Shown: one piece after another, positions 26,105 through 34,719 of the stretch
Layout of the letters: the number at the start of each line of letters is the position of its first letter
How positions within the stretch are numbered: the stretch's first letter is position 1
Source: Hymenobacter sp. BT559
GTDB lineage: Bacteria; Bacteroidota; Bacteroidia; Cytophagales; Hymenobacteraceae
Length of the DNA: 64,000 nucleotides
NCBI RefSeq assembly: GCF_017571525.1
Contig: NZ_JAGETY010000001.1
Location: forward strand, 186,001-250,000
Direction of reading: 5' to 3'
Made by a program: the position numbers and the translations under genes
The notes under the pieces: model-generated
Database searches by the model: none
Seen by the model: the letters and a program-made list of their open reading frames with translations, nothing else
Told to the model about the DNA's origin: nothing

Positions 26105-26701
26105 GCTCCGTTTGCGAAACGTGGCATCCAGCGCCAGCACCTGGGGCAGCACCAGCTGCGAGTCGTCGTTATAGACTACGTAGTCGGCCCTAGCCAGCTT
26201 TTCGTCCTCGCTCAGCTGCTTGTCCATAATGGCTTGTACCTCGGCGGCCGAGCGGTGGCCGTCGCGCCGCAGCACGCGGGCAGCGCGCACCTCGGCCGGC
26301 GCAAATACCGTGATGATGCCATCGAGCCCACGATAAGAGCCTGATTCGTAGAGCAACGCAGCTTCCTTCAGTACATACGGCTGGCCAGCGGCCGCCAGCG
26401 CAGCTGCCCAGGTAGCAAAGTCCTCGCCCACGCGCGGGTGTACCAGCGCGTTGAGCCGGGCTAGCTGCGCGGCATCGTTAAAAGCGACCCTAGCCAGATA
26501 AGGCCGGTTGAGCTGGCCCGCCGCATCGTAGGCCTCAGTGCCAAAAGCCTCCTGCAGCTGCGCACGCAGCACCAGGTCGCTGGCCATCACGTATTTGGCC
26601 CGGCTGTCGGAATCATATACCGGCACCCCTAGCGCGGCAAAAACCCGCGCCACCACGCTCTTGCCTGAGCCAATACCACCGGTGATGCCAATGCGAAGCA
26701 T
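26099..26701 (-). CDS. coaE: Dephospho-CoA kinase
   Basis: A 200-residue P-loop kinase that phosphorylates the 3'-hydroxyl of dephospho-CoA, the last step of coenzyme A synthesis. The Walker A motif GGIGSGKS is at residues 8-15, followed by VYDSDSRAK (family DADxxxH/R region), HPRVGEDFATW and LKEAALLYESG, with FAPAEVRAARVLRRDGHR as the lid. Length fits the family. It is downstream of YbbR and yajC on the same strand but is separated from them by a 115-base inverted repeat. Confidence 0.95.
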   Translation of the reverse strand: MLRIGITGGIGSGKSVVARVFAALGVPVYDSDSRAKYVMASDLVLRAQLQEAFGTEAYDAAGQLNRPYLARVAFNDAAQLARLNALVHPRVGEDFATWAAALAAAGQPYVLKEAALLYESGSYRGLDGIITVFAPAEVRAARVLRRDGHRSAAEVQAIMDKQLSEDEKLARADYVVYNDDSQLVLPQVLALDATFRKRST

Positions 26702-26721
26702 AGCTTTTTACTTAAGTACTT

Positions 26722-26836
26722 AATCGGTTGTCCTTGCGCGCCTGCGAAGCAGTCTTTCCTAGATGTCTGGCTTCGTTGGATTTCTACCCAAGCTATTCGA
26801 AAAGATTGCTTCGCAAGCTCGCAAGGACGGCCGATT
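26722..26836. repeat. Inverted repeat, GTCCTTGCG...GCGAAGC family
   Basis: Arms of about 37 bases (from 26722 and ending at 26836) read AATCGG-TTGTCCTTGCG and on to TGCGAAGCAGTCTTT, around a 41-base centre. It fills the space between the coaE start and the YbbR stop. Its sequence matches the element inside the ATP synthase operon (46061-46160), so both belong to one dispersed family. Confidence 0.75.
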
Positions 26837-26837
26837 T

Positions 26838-27317
26838 TCAATCTAAATTTCTACTTGCCAGCGAGTCGCTGCCCGGCACCAGGTAGTACGTGGCCGAGTC
26901 GGCAGGCAGGCGCACCAGGCGCACAGTACCCAGGGCCCGGCGCAACGGGGGGCGCAGCGGCGAGCGCAGGGGCGGCGTGCCCGGCAGGCGCAGGCGCACC
27001 TCGGCGGGCTCGCGGTGCAGGCCCACGGCCCGGCTTAGCAGGCGCCAGCCATTGCCGCGCACCTCTACCGCCACGCTAGGAGGCAGCAGGCGCGCGGGGT
27101 GGTAGCGCTGGGCATTGTAGCGCCAGCGCACCGGATAATTGAGCGAGGCGGTGTAGCTATTGCTGAGCGAGCGCAGCATCCACAACGTGCTGGCAATCAA
27201 GAAGCAGGCTATCACGGCGCGGTAAAAGCTCGGCTCGCGGCCTACCAGCGGGCGCAGCAGGCGGCGCAGCACCTGGCTAGCCCGGCCGCTGGCAGCGGGG
27301 GGCGGCGCGGGCCTCAT
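26838..27317 (-). CDS. Short YbbR-like membrane protein
   Basis: A 159-residue protein with a basic N-terminus, one membrane helix (about residues 33-50, AVIACFLIASTLWML) and one YbbR-like beta domain (LNYPVRWRYNA... LPPSVAVEVRGNGWRLLSRA). Bacteroidota proteins of this kind often hold one or two such repeats, against four in Firmicutes CdaR. It starts one base after the yajC stop and lies before coaE, the yajC-ybbR-coaE order usual in the phylum. Function is unclear; CdaR controls cyclic-di-AMP synthesis, but no cyclase gene is here. Confidence 0.7.
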   Translation of the reverse strand: MRPAPPPAASGRASQVLRRLLRPLVGREPSFYRAVIACFLIASTLWMLRSLSNSYTASLNYPVRWRYNAQRYHPARLLPPSVAVEVRGNGWRLLSRAVGLHREPAEVRLRLPGTPPLRSPLRPPLRRALGTVRLVRLPADSATYYLVPGSDSLASRNLD

Positions 27318-27318
27318 A

Positions 27319-27654
27319 CTAGCTGGCAGCAGGCGCAGGGCTGTCGGGCGCGGCCGAGGTGCCGGCCACGCGGGCAATGGCCGTGCGGTCGAAGCGCAGG
27401 CGCTGGCCGCGCTCTACTTCGAGCAGCACCGTTTCGGGGCCTACCTCCACCAGCAGGCCGTGCAGGCCGCCGATGGTGACCACGCGCGTACCCTTCACCA
27501 GCGACTCGCGGAAGGCCTTGGCCTCGGTGGTTTTGCGCTGCTGGGGCCGAATCATGAAGAAGTACAGCACCAGGCCAATGGCCACCGGGAAGATTAGCTG
27601 CATGAGGCCACCGCCAGTTGCAGCAGCCTGAAGCAGAAGAGTAAGAAAAGTCAT
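27319..27654 (-). CDS. yajC: Preprotein translocase subunit YajC
   Basis: A 111-residue protein with one N-terminal membrane helix (LIFPVAIGLVLYFFMIRPQQ) followed by the family hallmark RPQQRKTTEAKAFRESL and TRVVTIGGLHGLLVEVGPETVLLEV. YajC associates with SecDF beside the Sec translocon. The start at 27654 leaves a short periplasmic leader; the frame is open 16 codons further upstream. It is translationally close to the YbbR gene. Confidence 0.95.
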   Translation of the reverse strand: MTFLTLLLQAAATGGGLMQLIFPVAIGLVLYFFMIRPQQRKTTEAKAFRESLVKGTRVVTIGGLHGLLVEVGPETVLLEVERGQRLRFDRTAIARVAGTSAAPDSPAPAAS

Positions 27655-27774
27655 GAGATAAGTCTGGTAAAGCGTAGAAAACGCCGGGTTGGCAAAGGCC
27701 AAAAATAAGGGGCCGCAAGGTAGCCTGGCCAGCGCATTTTAGGCGGCGAGGGCCCTAGCGGGCGCCATAGCCGC

Positions 27775-28281
27775 TTACTGCGGCGTGAGCACGTTGCCTT
27801 TAATGTAGATGGTCGTAATGCTGGGCTGCGTATTGGCCCGCACGTTCACTTGCTTGCTGATGAGGCCCTGCTTGCCGTGGCTGTCGAACTGCACGAGCAT
27901 TTCGCCGGTGGCGCCGGGCGCTACGGCTTCCTTGGTCCAGCTAGGGGTGGTGCAGCCGCAGCTGGCGGTGGCATCGGCAATGAGCAGCGGCGTTTTGCCG
28001 GTGTTCGTGAACTTGAAGGTGTGCTGCACCTTGCTATTGGGCTGAATATCACCGAAATCAAATTGCTTCTCGGCGAAAGTCAGCACGGGCGCGTTGGGGT
28101 TGGGCGCCTCGGTATCGCTGGCCACGTTGGGGTTGTCGATGGTGGGGTTGGCCTTGGCATCGGCGGCCGCCTCGTCGGCGGCGGCATTCATGCCCTGGGT
28201 GCCGGCTTCGGTTTTGTCGCGGTTGCAGCCGCCCAGCAGCAGGGCAGCCACGGCAAAGGAGTAGAGGGTAGAACGCAGCAT
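27775..28281 (-). CDS. DUF1573 lipoprotein
   Basis: A 168-residue exported protein. The lipobox LLLGGC sits at the end of an 18-20-residue signal, then a polar linker rich in Ala, Asn and Glu leads to a DUF1573 immunoglobulin-like domain: FDFGDIQPNSKVQHTFKFTN, the core motif DATASCGCTTPSW and GATGEMLVQFDSHGKQG. Such proteins are frequent surface or periplasmic lipoproteins of Bacteroidota with unknown role. The frame runs upstream of the chosen start, but the signal peptide fixes it at 28281. Confidence 0.9.
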   Translation of the reverse strand: MLRSTLYSFAVAALLLGGCNRDKTEAGTQGMNAAADEAAADAKANPTIDNPNVASDTEAPNPNAPVLTFAEKQFDFGDIQPNSKVQHTFKFTNTGKTPLLIADATASCGCTTPSWTKEAVAPGATGEMLVQFDSHGKQGLISKQVNVRANTQPSITTIYIKGNVLTPQ

Positions 28282-28340
28282 ATACAAAGCACCCGGCACC
28301 GCCGCTAGGGCCGCGCCGGGTGGTTTAAATTGAAAATCGG

Positions 28341-29345
28341 TTACTTCAGCTTGTCGATGATGTGCTGGGCAAACTCGGTGGTCGAGGCCCGGCCGCCCAG
28401 GTCGCCGGTGCACTGCTCTTTCACCAGCAGCGTCTCGTTCAATGCGTTTTCGATGCGCGTGGCGTACTCTTTTTCGCCGAGGTGCTCGAGCATCATCAGC
28501 GCCGAGCGCAGCAGGGCAGTGGGGTTGGCTTTGCCCTGGCCGGCAATGTCGGGGGCCGAGCCGTGCACGGCTTCGAAGATGGCCATGTCGTCGCCAATAT
28601 TGGCGCCGCTTACCACCCCTAGCCCGCCCACGAGGCCGGCGCAGAGGTCGGAGAGGATGTCGCCAAACAGGTTGGTGGTCACAATCACGTCGAACTGCTG
28701 GGGCTTATTCACCAGCTGCATGCACATGTTGTCGATGATGCGGTCGTCGTAAAAGGTCACCTCCGGAAACTCGGCGGCGGCTTCGCGGGCGGCATCCAGC
28801 ATGAGCTTGCCGGCATTCTTGAGGATATTGCCCTTGTGGGCCATCGTTACGTGCTTGCGGCCGTGCTTGGCGGCGTAGGCGAAGGCAGCACGGCAGATTT
28901 TGCGGCAGCCCTGCACCGTAACGCGGCTAATGGAATCGGCAATGCCCAGGCGGTCGTCATATACCTCCAGGCCGGCGTAGAGGCCCTCAGTATTCTCGCG
29001 AAACAGCACCAGGTCGATGCCCGTGAAGGGCGTATTGATGCCGGGCGTGGTCTTGGCCGGGCGCACGTTCTGGTACAGGTCGTACTTCTGGCGCAACGTA
29101 ATGTTTACACTGCGAAACCCTTTTCCTACGGGCGTGGTCACGGGGCCTTTGAGGCCCACGCGGGTGCGTTCCAGCGAGTCGAACAGCGTTTGGGGCAGCA
29201 GGGAGCCGCTTTCGGCCAGGGCCGTTTCGCCGGCATTGTGGGTTTCCCACTGCACAGGCACCTGGGCAGCGGTAAAGATGTCGACAACGGCACGCGTAAT
29301 TTCCGGACCGATACCATCGCCGGGAATAAGGGTTACGAGATGCAT
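28341..29345 (-). CDS. NAD-type isocitrate/isopropylmalate dehydrogenase family enzyme
   Basis: A 334-residue beta-decarboxylating dehydrogenase: [12 protein letters not shown] at the start, substrate Arg cluster, [13 protein letters not shown], metal/catalytic Asp run [19 protein letters not shown] and nucleotide segment [18 protein letters not shown]. The small monofunctional size and ENTEGLY loop point to NAD-dependent isocitrate dehydrogenase rather than LeuB, because no leuA/C/D genes are around. In that role it makes 2-oxoglutarate in the citric acid cycle. It is probably monocistronic and is preceded by a perfect palindrome terminator. Confidence 0.85.
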   Translation of the reverse strand: MHLVTLIPGDGIGPEITRAVVDIFTAAQVPVQWETHNAGETALAESGSLLPQTLFDSLERTRVGLKGPVTTPVGKGFRSVNITLRQKYDLYQNVRPAKTTPGINTPFTGIDLVLFRENTEGLYAGLEVYDDRLGIADSISRVTVQGCRKICRAAFAYAAKHGRKHVTMAHKGNILKNAGKLMLDAAREAAAEFPEVTFYDDRIIDNMCMQLVNKPQQFDVIVTTNLFGDILSDLCAGLVGGLGVVSGANIGDDMAIFEAVHGSAPDIAGQGKANPTALLRSALMMLEHLGEKEYATRIENALNETLLVKEQCTGDLGGRASTTEFAQHIIDKLK

Positions 29346-29380
29346 AAAAAAGGTGGTAACAGAAAAATAGGGAGTGGCGG

Positions 29381-29428
29381 AAAGCAGACGGGTGCGGTGG
29401 GGCTAGCCCCACCGCACCCGTCTGCTTT
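29381..29428. terminator. 48-base perfect palindrome after ytxH-like gene
   Basis: Two 24-base arms (AAAGCAGACGGGTGCGGTGG core) meet at GCTAGC, flanked by A- and T-runs, which gives a U-tract on both strands. It starts right at the stop of the YtxH-like gene and separates it from the dehydrogenase gene. Confidence 0.8.
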
Positions 29429-29740
29429 TTAGTTGATGGCGCGCCGCGAGTTGATTTGGCTGATGAGCTGGTCAACGTCGCCGAGCAGCTGCTCGGCCTT
29501 GCTTTTGGCGTCCTGAATTACGCGCTGGCCCTCGCTCTTGGCCGACGACGGGGTGTTGTCGCGGCTCGTGACGAGGCTCTCGGTGAGGTCGGCCAGCACC
29601 GAGCGGTACTTCTCGAGCTGGTAGCTGAGCCAGGAGCGGGTTTCGCGGCCGGTTTCGGGCGCGTAGAGCAGGCCGATAGCGGCCCCTACCAGGGCGCCGC
29701 CCGTGAAGCACAAGATACCGGTGGTGGTTTTGCTAGCCAT
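29429..29740 (-). CDS. YtxH domain-containing protein
   Basis: A 103-residue protein with an N-terminal glycine/alanine membrane helix (TGILCFTGGALVGAAIGLLYAPETGRETR), the YtxH hallmark, followed by a long amphipathic helical tail. In Bacillus and Staphylococcus related proteins are general-stress or envelope associated; the role in this phylum is unknown. It is 44 bases downstream of the nusB stop and could be read from the same message. Confidence 0.88.
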   Translation of the reverse strand: MASKTTTGILCFTGGALVGAAIGLLYAPETGRETRSWLSYQLEKYRSVLADLTESLVTSRDNTPSSAKSEGQRVIQDAKSKAEQLLGDVDQLISQINSRRAIN

Positions 29741-29784
29741 TGGAGAGGAAGGGTAGTGAGAGAAAAAGAATTAGAAGAAAAAGG

Positions 29785-30987
29785 CTATTGGTTGTCGAGC
29801 AGGCCGCGGCCCGACTTGCGGATTTCGCCGCTTGCGGCCAGGTCCTGGGCCAGCTTATCCAAAATGCCGTTTACGAATTGTTTGCTCTTTGGGGTGCTGT
29901 ATAATTTGCTGATTTCGATGTACTCGTTGATGGTCACCTTCACGGGGATGCCGCGGAAGAGCTGCATCTCGCACAGCGCCATCTTCAGAATGATTTTATC
30001 CAGCAAAGCTACCCGCTCCACGTCCCAGTTCTGGGTCGATTCGGCGATGAGCTTTTCCGACTTGGCATCATCGGCTAGGGTCTGCTTGTAGAGCGTTTCG
30101 GCGAAGTCGCGGTCGTCCTGCCAGTTGGCGCTCAGGTTCATGAGCTCCTGTTTTTCGTCAGCCGCGTAGGGCAGCATTTTCAGGGTTTTGAGCACCAGGT
30201 TGCGCACGATGGGCCGGTTCTCTTCCCAGTTCAGGTCGTTGCTTTCGAGCCAGCGCGGCAGCGCTTCACCCTTGAATACGAAGTCTTTGTAGAGGTGGCG
30301 CACCAGCTCCATATCGGTTTCGTAGTCGGTTTCGGCTAGGCCCGTATTTTTGCCTGCTAGGTAGGCCTGCACGGCTTCGTCGGGCTTCATTTCCTTTTGC
30401 CAGGCGTCGCGCAGGGCTTCTAGCTCCTCGCTATCCGTCCATTGCAGCTTGCGCTTGATGGTGGTTTGCAGCAGCTGCTCGTTTTCCTTGAGCTTGGCAA
30501 AAGCGGCGTTTTCAAACAGCCTAGCGGTGCCTTGCGGGTCGAAGCGGGGGCCAGTGAAGCGGCGGGCTTCGCGCTCGTTATCCTCCGTAATAATCTGGAG
30601 CAGCGCCTGCGGCATATTGAGCAGGTGCAGGTACTGGTCGTGAATGCTCTCGGCGCCGTGCAGCAATTGCCCGCCGTAAAAAGCGCCTTCCTTGTTCACC
30701 AGGCGCTCGTAATACTCGATGGCACCCTTCACGGCGGCGGCCACTTCCTTGTCGTCGGAGCCCGACTCGGGCAGCTCGCCGGTGCGGTGCCAGTCGCGCA
30801 GCTGCGCTTCGCCCAGCTTGCGCTGGCCTTCGAGCAGGCGGCGGTCGGGGGCCACATCGGCGGTAAGGTCGGGCTCAAAAGCCGCCGCAATGCGGTCCTG
30901 GGCCAGCAGCAAGTCGGCGGCTACCGCTTGCTGATAGGCGTAGAGGGCCTGCATGACTTTGATGCGGAGAAGACGGCGGTTTAGCAT
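29785..30987 (-). CDS. nusB: Transcription antitermination factor NusB, long form
   Basis: A 400-residue NusB. The N-terminus LNRRLLRIKVMQALYAYQQA is the usual NusB start, and the C-terminal ~130 residues (FAETLYKQTLADDAKSEKLIAESTQNWDVERVALLDKIILKMALCEM-like region) carry the NusB RNA-binding fold with a VTINEYIEISK ending. The middle of about 200 residues is an insertion absent from the 139-residue E. coli protein but seen in this phylum. NusB with NusE binds boxA RNA and supports rRNA transcription and possibly processing. Confidence 0.9.
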   Translation of the reverse strand: MLNRRLLRIKVMQALYAYQQAVAADLLLAQDRIAAAFEPDLTADVAPDRRLLEGQRKLGEAQLRDWHRTGELPESGSDDKEVAAAVKGAIEYYERLVNKEGAFYGGQLLHGAESIHDQYLHLLNMPQALLQIITEDNEREARRFTGPRFDPQGTARLFENAAFAKLKENEQLLQTTIKRKLQWTDSEELEALRDAWQKEMKPDEAVQAYLAGKNTGLAETDYETDMELVRHLYKDFVFKGEALPRWLESNDLNWEENRPIVRNLVLKTLKMLPYAADEKQELMNLSANWQDDRDFAETLYKQTLADDAKSEKLIAESTQNWDVERVALLDKIILKMALCEMQLFRGIPVKVTINEYIEISKLYSTPKSKQFVNGILDKLAQDLAASGEIRKSGRGLLDNQ

Positions 30988-30995
30988 GTTTTTGG

Positions 30996-31084
30996 GCTGT
31001 TAGCTTTTAGCTGTTGGCTATTAGCTTTTTCCGTTGGGTTGCTTTCGTTAAAAAACTAACAGCCAACAGCTAAAAGCTAACAGC
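30996..31084. repeat. Inverted repeat of TTAGCTGTTAGC type
   Basis: Arms of 29 bases (30996-31024 and 31056-31084) differ at one position and hold GCTGTTAGCTTTTAGCTGTT. They flank a 31-base centre with T- and A-runs. It lies between the amino acid dehydrogenase and nusB and may end the first transcript. AT-rich tracts of this kind stand out from the GC-rich surroundings. Confidence 0.75.
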
Positions 31085-31088
31085 TGTA

Positions 31089-32183
31089 TTAATACGTTGA
31101 TTTAACCCGGCCCACGCTTTCGATGCGCTCCTGGGCCTGGCGGATGGCAGCCGCCTGGGGGTGGCTGTGGTCCTGCTCGGCGCGGTCGAGCACCTGCAGG
31201 GTGTAGTCGTAGATTTTTTCGGTTTGGGCGAGGGCGCCCTCGCGGGTGCTGCCCGTTATTTCGGAATACACGTTGATGAGGCCGCCGGCATTAATGAGGA
31301 AGTCGGGCGCATACACGATGTTGCGGCGCACCAGCTCAGGGCCGTGCTCGTCTTCGCGAGCCAGCTGGTTGTTGGCCGAGCCAGCGATGACGCGGCACTT
31401 GAGGCGGCCGATGGTGTCATCGTTGATAGTAGCCCCTAGCGCGCAGGGCGAGTAGATGTCTACGTCCTGGTCGTAAATCTCTTCCAGGCCCACTACTCGG
31501 GCGCCGAAGCGGCTGGCCGCTTCGTAGGCGCGCTCCTCGTAGTAGTCGGTCAGCACGAGGCTAGCCCCTTCTTTTTGCAGATACTCAAGCAGGTAGGTAC
31601 CCACGTGGCCCACGCCCTGCACCGCGATGCGCTTGCCAGCCAGGCTATCCGAGCCGAAGGCTTTTTTGGCGGCGGCCTTCATGCCCATGTAAGTACCGTA
31701 GGCCGTCACCGGCGAGGGGTCACCCGAGCCGCCCATGCTCTCGGGCAGGCCAGCTACGTGCTTGGTTTCCATCCGGATGTACTCCATGTCCTTGGTGGTC
31801 ATGTTCACATCCTCAGCCGTGATATACTTGCCGTTCAGGTTGTTGACGAAGCGGCCAAACTTGCGCAGTAGCGCCTCATTCTTCAGTTTTTTGGCATCGC
31901 CGATGATGACAGCCTTGCCGCCGCCCAGGTTCAGGCCCGAAATGGCGGCCTTGTAGGTCATGCCGCGGCTCAGGCGCAGTACGTCGCGCAGGGCCTCGGC
32001 TTCGGTGGCGTAGTGCCACATGCGGGTGCCGCCCAACGCGGGGCCTAGCACCGTGTTGTGGATACCGATAATGGCCTTGAGGCCAGTTTCGTGGTCGTAG
32101 CAGTACACCACTTGCTCGTGCTGAAATTCGGCCACCTGCTCAAAAATGGAGCTGGTGGCCTGGGTTGGCGCGTCGAGTACCAT
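31089..32183 (-). CDS. Glu/Leu/Phe/Val dehydrogenase (leucine dehydrogenase-like)
   Basis: A 364-residue amino acid dehydrogenase that reversibly deaminates branched-chain or related amino acids with NAD. The family sequence is present: PALGGTRMWHYATEAEALRDVLRL, catalytic Lys in GMTYKAAISGLNLGGGKAV, the Asp-containing EDVNMTTKDMEYIRMETKHVAG, and a Rossmann GxGxxG form (VQGVGHVGTYL). The length and HYA context fit the Leu/Phe/Val dehydrogenases rather than the longer glutamate enzymes. It is preceded by a hairpin leader and a promoter box on the same strand. Confidence 0.9.
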   Translation of the reverse strand: MVLDAPTQATSSIFEQVAEFQHEQVVYCYDHETGLKAIIGIHNTVLGPALGGTRMWHYATEAEALRDVLRLSRGMTYKAAISGLNLGGGKAVIIGDAKKLKNEALLRKFGRFVNNLNGKYITAEDVNMTTKDMEYIRMETKHVAGLPESMGGSGDPSPVTAYGTYMGMKAAAKKAFGSDSLAGKRIAVQGVGHVGTYLLEYLQKEGASLVLTDYYEERAYEAASRFGARVVGLEEIYDQDVDIYSPCALGATINDDTIGRLKCRVIAGSANNQLAREDEHGPELVRRNIVYAPDFLINAGGLINVYSEITGSTREGALAQTEKIYDYTLQVLDRAEQDHSHPQAAAIRQAQERIESVGRVKSTY

Positions 32184-32264
32184 AGGGTTAAAAAGGAAAA
32201 ATGGGTGGGAATGGGAGGGAAGAGTGGGGTGTAACTTTGTTTACGTGCTATCCTGGCTTTGAAG

Positions 32265-32312
32265 CCGTTTGTCAGGCGCAGCGGGCATTCGCCCGCGAAG
32301 CCTAACAAACGG
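32265..32312. repeat. 48-base structured hairpin in the dehydrogenase leader
   Basis: Outer stem CCGTTTGTCAGGC against GCCTAACAAACGG (one G-T type mismatch) encloses an inner GCGGGC/GCCCGC stem with a four-base loop. It would lie in the 5' leader of the minus-strand transcript starting near 32338 and also upstream of the plus-strand ABC gene. No T-run follows, so it is not a simple terminator. Confidence 0.55.
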
Positions 32313-32344
32313 AAACAAGGACGGCCGCGACGCCGTTGCGGCCA

Positions 32345-32352
32345 CAAAAGTA
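32345..32352 (-). promoter_or_regulatory. -7 box TACTTTTG for the dehydrogenase gene
   Basis: A perfect TAnnTTTG on the minus strand. It would give a leader of about 155 bases containing the 32265-32312 hairpin. A -33 TTTG is not evident. Confidence 0.4.
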
Positions 32353-32406
32353 CCCGTTTTTTTTCGGTTGAGGCCCGGTTTTCCGGTCCTAGCCCCTCCC
32401 CTGCCT

Positions 32407-34203
32407 ATGCCCACCCGCGCCCTGGTTGCCGTCAATCCGCATATTTTTCACTACAAATGGCATTTTCTCGGCGGAGTGCTATTCGTGATTTTGAGCACAC
32501 TACTGACCATTTTTCCGGCTCAGCTCGTGCGCTACTCCTTCGATTTGGTCAATGAGGGCATCGACCTCTACCACCTCTACGCCGGCACGCAGGCGCAGGC
32601 GGGTGTGTACCAGGCATTTGGGCGCAACGTGCTGTTCTACGGCATGCTCATCATCCTGCTAGCCCTGCTGCGGGGCATCTTTTTGTTCTTCATGCGCCAA
32701 ACGCTCATTGTGATGTCGCGGCGCATCGAAAACGACCAGAAAAACCAGATTTACCAGCACTACCAGTCGCTGCCGCTGGCCTTCTACCGCCGCCACAGCA
32801 CCGGCGACCTCATGTCGCGCATTTCCGAAGACGTGGGCCGCGTGCGCATGTACCTAGGGCCGGGCATCATGTATTTCCTGCAGCTCGTGCTGCTATTCGT
32901 GCTGGTAGTGCCGCTCATGCTCCTGGTGAATGTGAAGCTGACGGTGCTCACGCTGTTGCCACTGCCCATCTTGTCGGTGAGCATCTTCTACGTCAACAAC
33001 CTGATTGAGAAGAAGTCAGATGACATCCAGAAGGCTCTGGCGGCCATGACGACCTTCACCCAGGAAGCGTTTTCGGGCATTCGGGTGCTTAAGTCGTTCG
33101 TGCGCCAGCAGGATTCCTACGAGCAGTTCCAGGTTTCGACCAATGAGTACAAGGACAAGTCGTTGAGCCTCAATTTTGTCAACTCGCTGTTCTTTCCGCT
33201 TATCCTGTTTCTGGTAGGCATCAGCACCATCGTCACGGTCTGGATAGGCGGGCAGGAGGTTATCCGCGGCACCATCACCACGGGCAGCATCGCCGAGTTT
33301 ATTATCTACGTCAACCTGCTGACCTGGCCCGTGACGGCGCTCGGCTGGACGTCGTCGCTGGTGCAGCGCGCCGAGGCCTCGCAGGCCCGCATCAACGAGT
33401 TTCTGGATGAGAAAACCGACATTATTTCGCGCCAGAATATCAAGCAGGAAATCACTGGCGACATTGTGTTCGACCACGTTACGTTCACTTACCCCGACAC
33501 CGGCATCAAGGCCCTGCGCGACGTCAGCTTCCGCGTGCGGCCGGGCCAGACCCTAGCGGTGATTGGCAACACCGGCTCGGGCAAAAGCACGATTGCGGCG
33601 CTGCTCTGCCGCCTCTACGACGTGACGAGCGGCGACATCCGGATAGATGGCACCGACGTGCGCGACTACGCGCTCACTAGCCTGCGCGAGCAAATCGGCT
33701 ACGTGCCGCAGGACGTGTTTCTGTTTTCGGACAGTATTCGCAACAACATCAACTTCGGCCTCGACCAACCCGACGAGGCGCGCATGGAGCAGGCCGCCCG
33801 CGATGCCGATGTTTACGACAATATTATTCGCTTTCCCGAAGGCTTTGATACCAAGGTGGGCGAGCGCGGCATCACGCTCTCTGGCGGCCAGAAGCAACGT
33901 GTGAGCATGGCCCGCGCCCTCGTGAAGGAGCCCAAAATCCTCATTCTCGACGACTCGCTCTCGGCCGTCGATACGAAGACCGAAAACGCTATTCTCGACA
34001 GCTTGCAGCGCGTGATGAAAAACCGCACCAGCCTCATCATTTCGCACCGCGTGAGCTCAGTAAAGCTGGCCGACGAAATACTCGTACTCGACGATGGCCA
34101 GATAGTGCAGCACGGCACCCACGCCGCCCTCATGGCCCAGCCCGAGGGCCTTTACCGCGCCCTCTACGAGCGCCAGCTCCAAGCCGAGGCGACGGCCTCC
34201 TGA
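32407..34203 (+). CDS. ABC exporter half-transporter, non-canonical Walker B
   Basis: A 598-residue half-transporter with six membrane helices (about residues 18-320) fused to a nucleotide-binding domain: Walker A GNTGSGKST, Q-loop YVPQDVF, signature LSGGQKQRVSMARAL, Walker B ILILDDSLSAVD and H-loop ISHRVSS. Residue 516, normally the catalytic Glu after Walker B, is Asp, as in the degenerate subunits of heterodimeric exporters such as TM287 and BmrC. The ATG at 32407 is preferred to the frame start at 32269, which would add 46 atypical residues. A likely partner is the exporter at 39291, which has the complementary change. Confidence 0.92.
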   Translation: MPTRALVAVNPHIFHYKWHFLGGVLFVILSTLLTIFPAQLVRYSFDLVNEGIDLYHLYAGTQAQAGVYQAFGRNVLFYGMLIILLALLRGIFLFFMRQTLIVMSRRIENDQKNQIYQHYQSLPLAFYRRHSTGDLMSRISEDVGRVRMYLGPGIMYFLQLVLLFVLVVPLMLLVNVKLTVLTLLPLPILSVSIFYVNNLIEKKSDDIQKALAAMTTFTQEAFSGIRVLKSFVRQQDSYEQFQVSTNEYKDKSLSLNFVNSLFFPLILFLVGISTIVTVWIGGQEVIRGTITTGSIAEFIIYVNLLTWPVTALGWTSSLVQRAEASQARINEFLDEKTDIISRQNIKQEITGDIVFDHVTFTYPDTGIKALRDVSFRVRPGQTLAVIGNTGSGKSTIAALLCRLYDVTSGDIRIDGTDVRDYALTSLREQIGYVPQDVFLFSDSIRNNINFGLDQPDEARMEQAARDADVYDNIIRFPEGFDTKVGERGITLSGGQKQRVSMARALVKEPKILILDDSLSAVDTKTENAILDSLQRVMKNRTSLIISHRVSSVKLADEILVLDDGQIVQHGTHAALMAQPEGLYRALYERQLQAEATAS

Positions 34204-34241
34204 ACAGCCTTAACGGCAATTATTAGCCTAGCCAACCATGG

Positions 34242-34274
34242 AAAAGCCCCGCAACAAGCTATTGCGGGGCTTTT
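34242..34274. terminator. Bidirectional terminator
   Basis: AAAAGCCCCGCAA-CAAGCTA-TTGCGGGGCTTTT is a GC stem with A/T tails on both sides, between the convergent ABC gene and the small secreted-protein gene. Confidence 0.9.
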
Positions 34275-34308
34275 ACTTATGCGTAATGCCGTTGCCAGCG
34301 GAAGCCAG

Positions 34309-34719
34309 CTATTGCAGCTGTATCAGCTTGGTGCCTTTTTTCTCGCCGGCGGTGCAGCGCACCACGTAGGGGCCAGCGGGCAGGGCGCCCACGCGCATCA
34401 CGGTAGGCGTGGTACCTACCATTACCGTTTTGGTGAGGACCGGATGGCCCTCCTTGTCGTTGATTTCGAAGCGCGTAGGGCCAGGCGCATCGCAGCGCAC
34501 GGTAAGCGTATGCGCGATGGGGTTCTGGTCAGCCTTGATTTTCAGCGCATTTGGGTCGGGTGCTGGTGTTACGGGGGCTAGCGCGATAGGCGCGGCCGTG
34601 CCCGGTGCTGCTGCGGGCGCAGCAGTGGCAGCCGCCGGGCTAGCCGGAGGCGTAGTTTGGGCTAGAAGCCCGAGCGGAGCCAATACCATGCCCGCGACTA
34701 GTGTAAGTACTGATTTCAT
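34309..34719 (-). CDS. Small secreted protein with T9SS-like C-terminal domain
   Basis: A 136-residue protein: signal peptide (residues 1-20, ending LLAQ), a Pro/Ala-rich linker of about 35 residues, then one beta domain (ALKIKADQNPIAHTLTVRC ... FEINDKEGHPVLTKTVMVG ... LPAGPYVVRCTAGEKKGTKLIQLQ). The last part resembles the type A sorting domain of type IX secretion cargo, where a G-x-Y-x-V strand precedes a lysine-bearing final strand. Here there is almost nothing upstream of that domain. Two Cys may form a disulfide. The role is unknown. Confidence 0.6.
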   Translation of the reverse strand: MKSVLTLVAGMVLAPLGLLAQTTPPASPAAATAAPAAAPGTAAPIALAPVTPAPDPNALKIKADQNPIAHTLTVRCDAPGPTRFEINDKEGHPVLTKTVMVGTTPTVMRVGALPAGPYVVRCTAGEKKGTKLIQLQ

